The position numbers and the translations under genes are program-made. Positions 6,075 through 6,321 of a DNA stretch of 6,321 nucleotides are shown here, piece after piece. The notes under the pieces were generated by a model that worked only from the letters and a program-made list of their open reading frames with translations, searched no databases and was not told where the DNA came from. This DNA is from Magnetococcales bacterium (GTDB lineage Bacteria > Pseudomonadota > Magnetococcia > Magnetococcales > Magnetaquicoccaceae), in assembly GCA_015229095.1 (NCBI GenBank), contig JADGCE010000146.1, positions 1 through 6,321 of the forward strand, read 5' to 3'. Within the stretch, counting starts at the first letter, position 1; each line of letters opens with the position of its first letter.

Positions 6075-6094
6075 CCGCAATCGGGGAGGGACAG

Positions 6095-6321
6095 ATGAAC
6101 AGCAGCAAGAGGGCCGCCATGGTGCTGGCTTTGTGGATGGGCAGCGGAGCGTTGTGGGGCGGAGAACCCGGCAACCCGTGGCAAGGGTTGCCGGAAGGAG
6201 CCGGTCGGGAGGAGGTTTTTTATACCTGCGGGGCCTGTCACTCCTTGATGCTGGTGCAACAACAACGGCTGAGCCGGGCCGTTTGGGCAGAGACCCTGGC
6301 CTGGATGGTGACGGAAAAAAA
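6095..6321 (+). CDS. Exported cytochrome c, probable sulfite dehydrogenase electron acceptor (partial)
   Basis: The first 75 codons of a gene cut by the window end. Residues 1-22 form a Sec-type signal peptide: basic SSKR, a hydrophobic core from A7, and probable cleavage around G22/G23. The mature part begins with a short linker and contains one haem-binding motif, CGACH (C45, C48, H49), in the context VFYTCGACHSLMLV. The following W-rich segment through TLAWMV resembles small class I cytochromes found beside sulfite oxidase family enzymes. The distal Met ligand would lie beyond the window. GGAGG (6085-6089) is placed 5 nt before the ATG. Location after the sulfite dehydrogenase gene suggests a SorB-like role, accepting electrons from sulfite in the periplasm. 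The name SorB is not assigned because the C-terminal half is unseen. Confidence 0.87.
   Translation, partial: MNSSKRAAMVLALWMGSGALWGGEPGNPWQGLPEGAGREEVFYTCGACHSLMLVQQQRLSRAVWAETLAWMVTEK
6168..6194 (+). repeat. Perfect 10-bp inverted repeat inside the cytochrome gene
   Basis: CCGGCAACCC (6168-6177) and GGGTTGCCGG (6185-6194) are exact reverse complements separated by 7 nt. They lie about 70-100 nt into the coding region, around the signal peptide junction. A GC-rich hairpin should form in the mRNA. No T-run follows, so it is not a terminator. Confidence 0.6.

Noticed and set aside
4530..6080. 516-codon open frame on the minus strand, longer than the sulfite dehydrogenase itself
   Set aside because: It lies opposite the aspS end, the sulfite dehydrogenase and the terminator-like hairpin, has no domain I can recognise, and is best explained by codon bias.

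Overview
The window comes from a GC-rich bacterial chromosome, most likely a proteobacterium able to oxidise reduced sulfur. The GluRS and AspRS closely follow the proteobacterial pattern, and there is a periplasmic molybdenum sulfite dehydrogenase next to a c-type cytochrome. A lineage such as the Magnetococcia would fit, but that is an inference from gene content; no marker in the window proves it.

Left part, minus strand: positions 1-54 hold the 5' three quarters of a tRNA-Gln gene (anticodon CTG) that runs off the window edge. It is preceded, after a 47-bp gap with a promoter-like TTGACA box, by gltX (glutamyl-tRNA synthetase, 102-1535). A 222-bp divergent intergenic region (1536-1757) holds the leaders and probable promoters of gltX and of the rightward genes.

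Right part, plus strand: a GTG-initiated gene encodes a 358-aa protein with a zinc-binding SEC-C motif, TPR-like helices and a very acidic tail. It overlaps aspS (aspartyl-tRNA synthetase) by 4 nt (ATGA), so the two are probably translationally coupled. After 55 bp comes a Tat-exported sulfite dehydrogenase of the sulfite oxidase family (SorA/SorT type), then a perfect 12-bp hairpin followed by T4. The last gene is the start of an exported monohaem cytochrome c, probably the electron acceptor of the dehydrogenase, cut by the window end.

Functionally, the window joins translation genes (tRNA-Gln, GluRS, AspRS) with a sulfite-oxidising periplasmic pair. The synthetase sequences carry hints about tRNA specificity: His31 in AspRS suggests a non-discriminating enzyme that may also charge tRNA-Asn, while Arg353 in GluRS looks like the discriminating type. 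I see no mobile element, CRISPR array or clearly new system. The most interesting items are the terminator-like hairpin between the two sulfite dehydrogenase genes, the mutually exclusive hairpins just upstream of aspS, and the SEC-C/TPR gene coupled to aspS.
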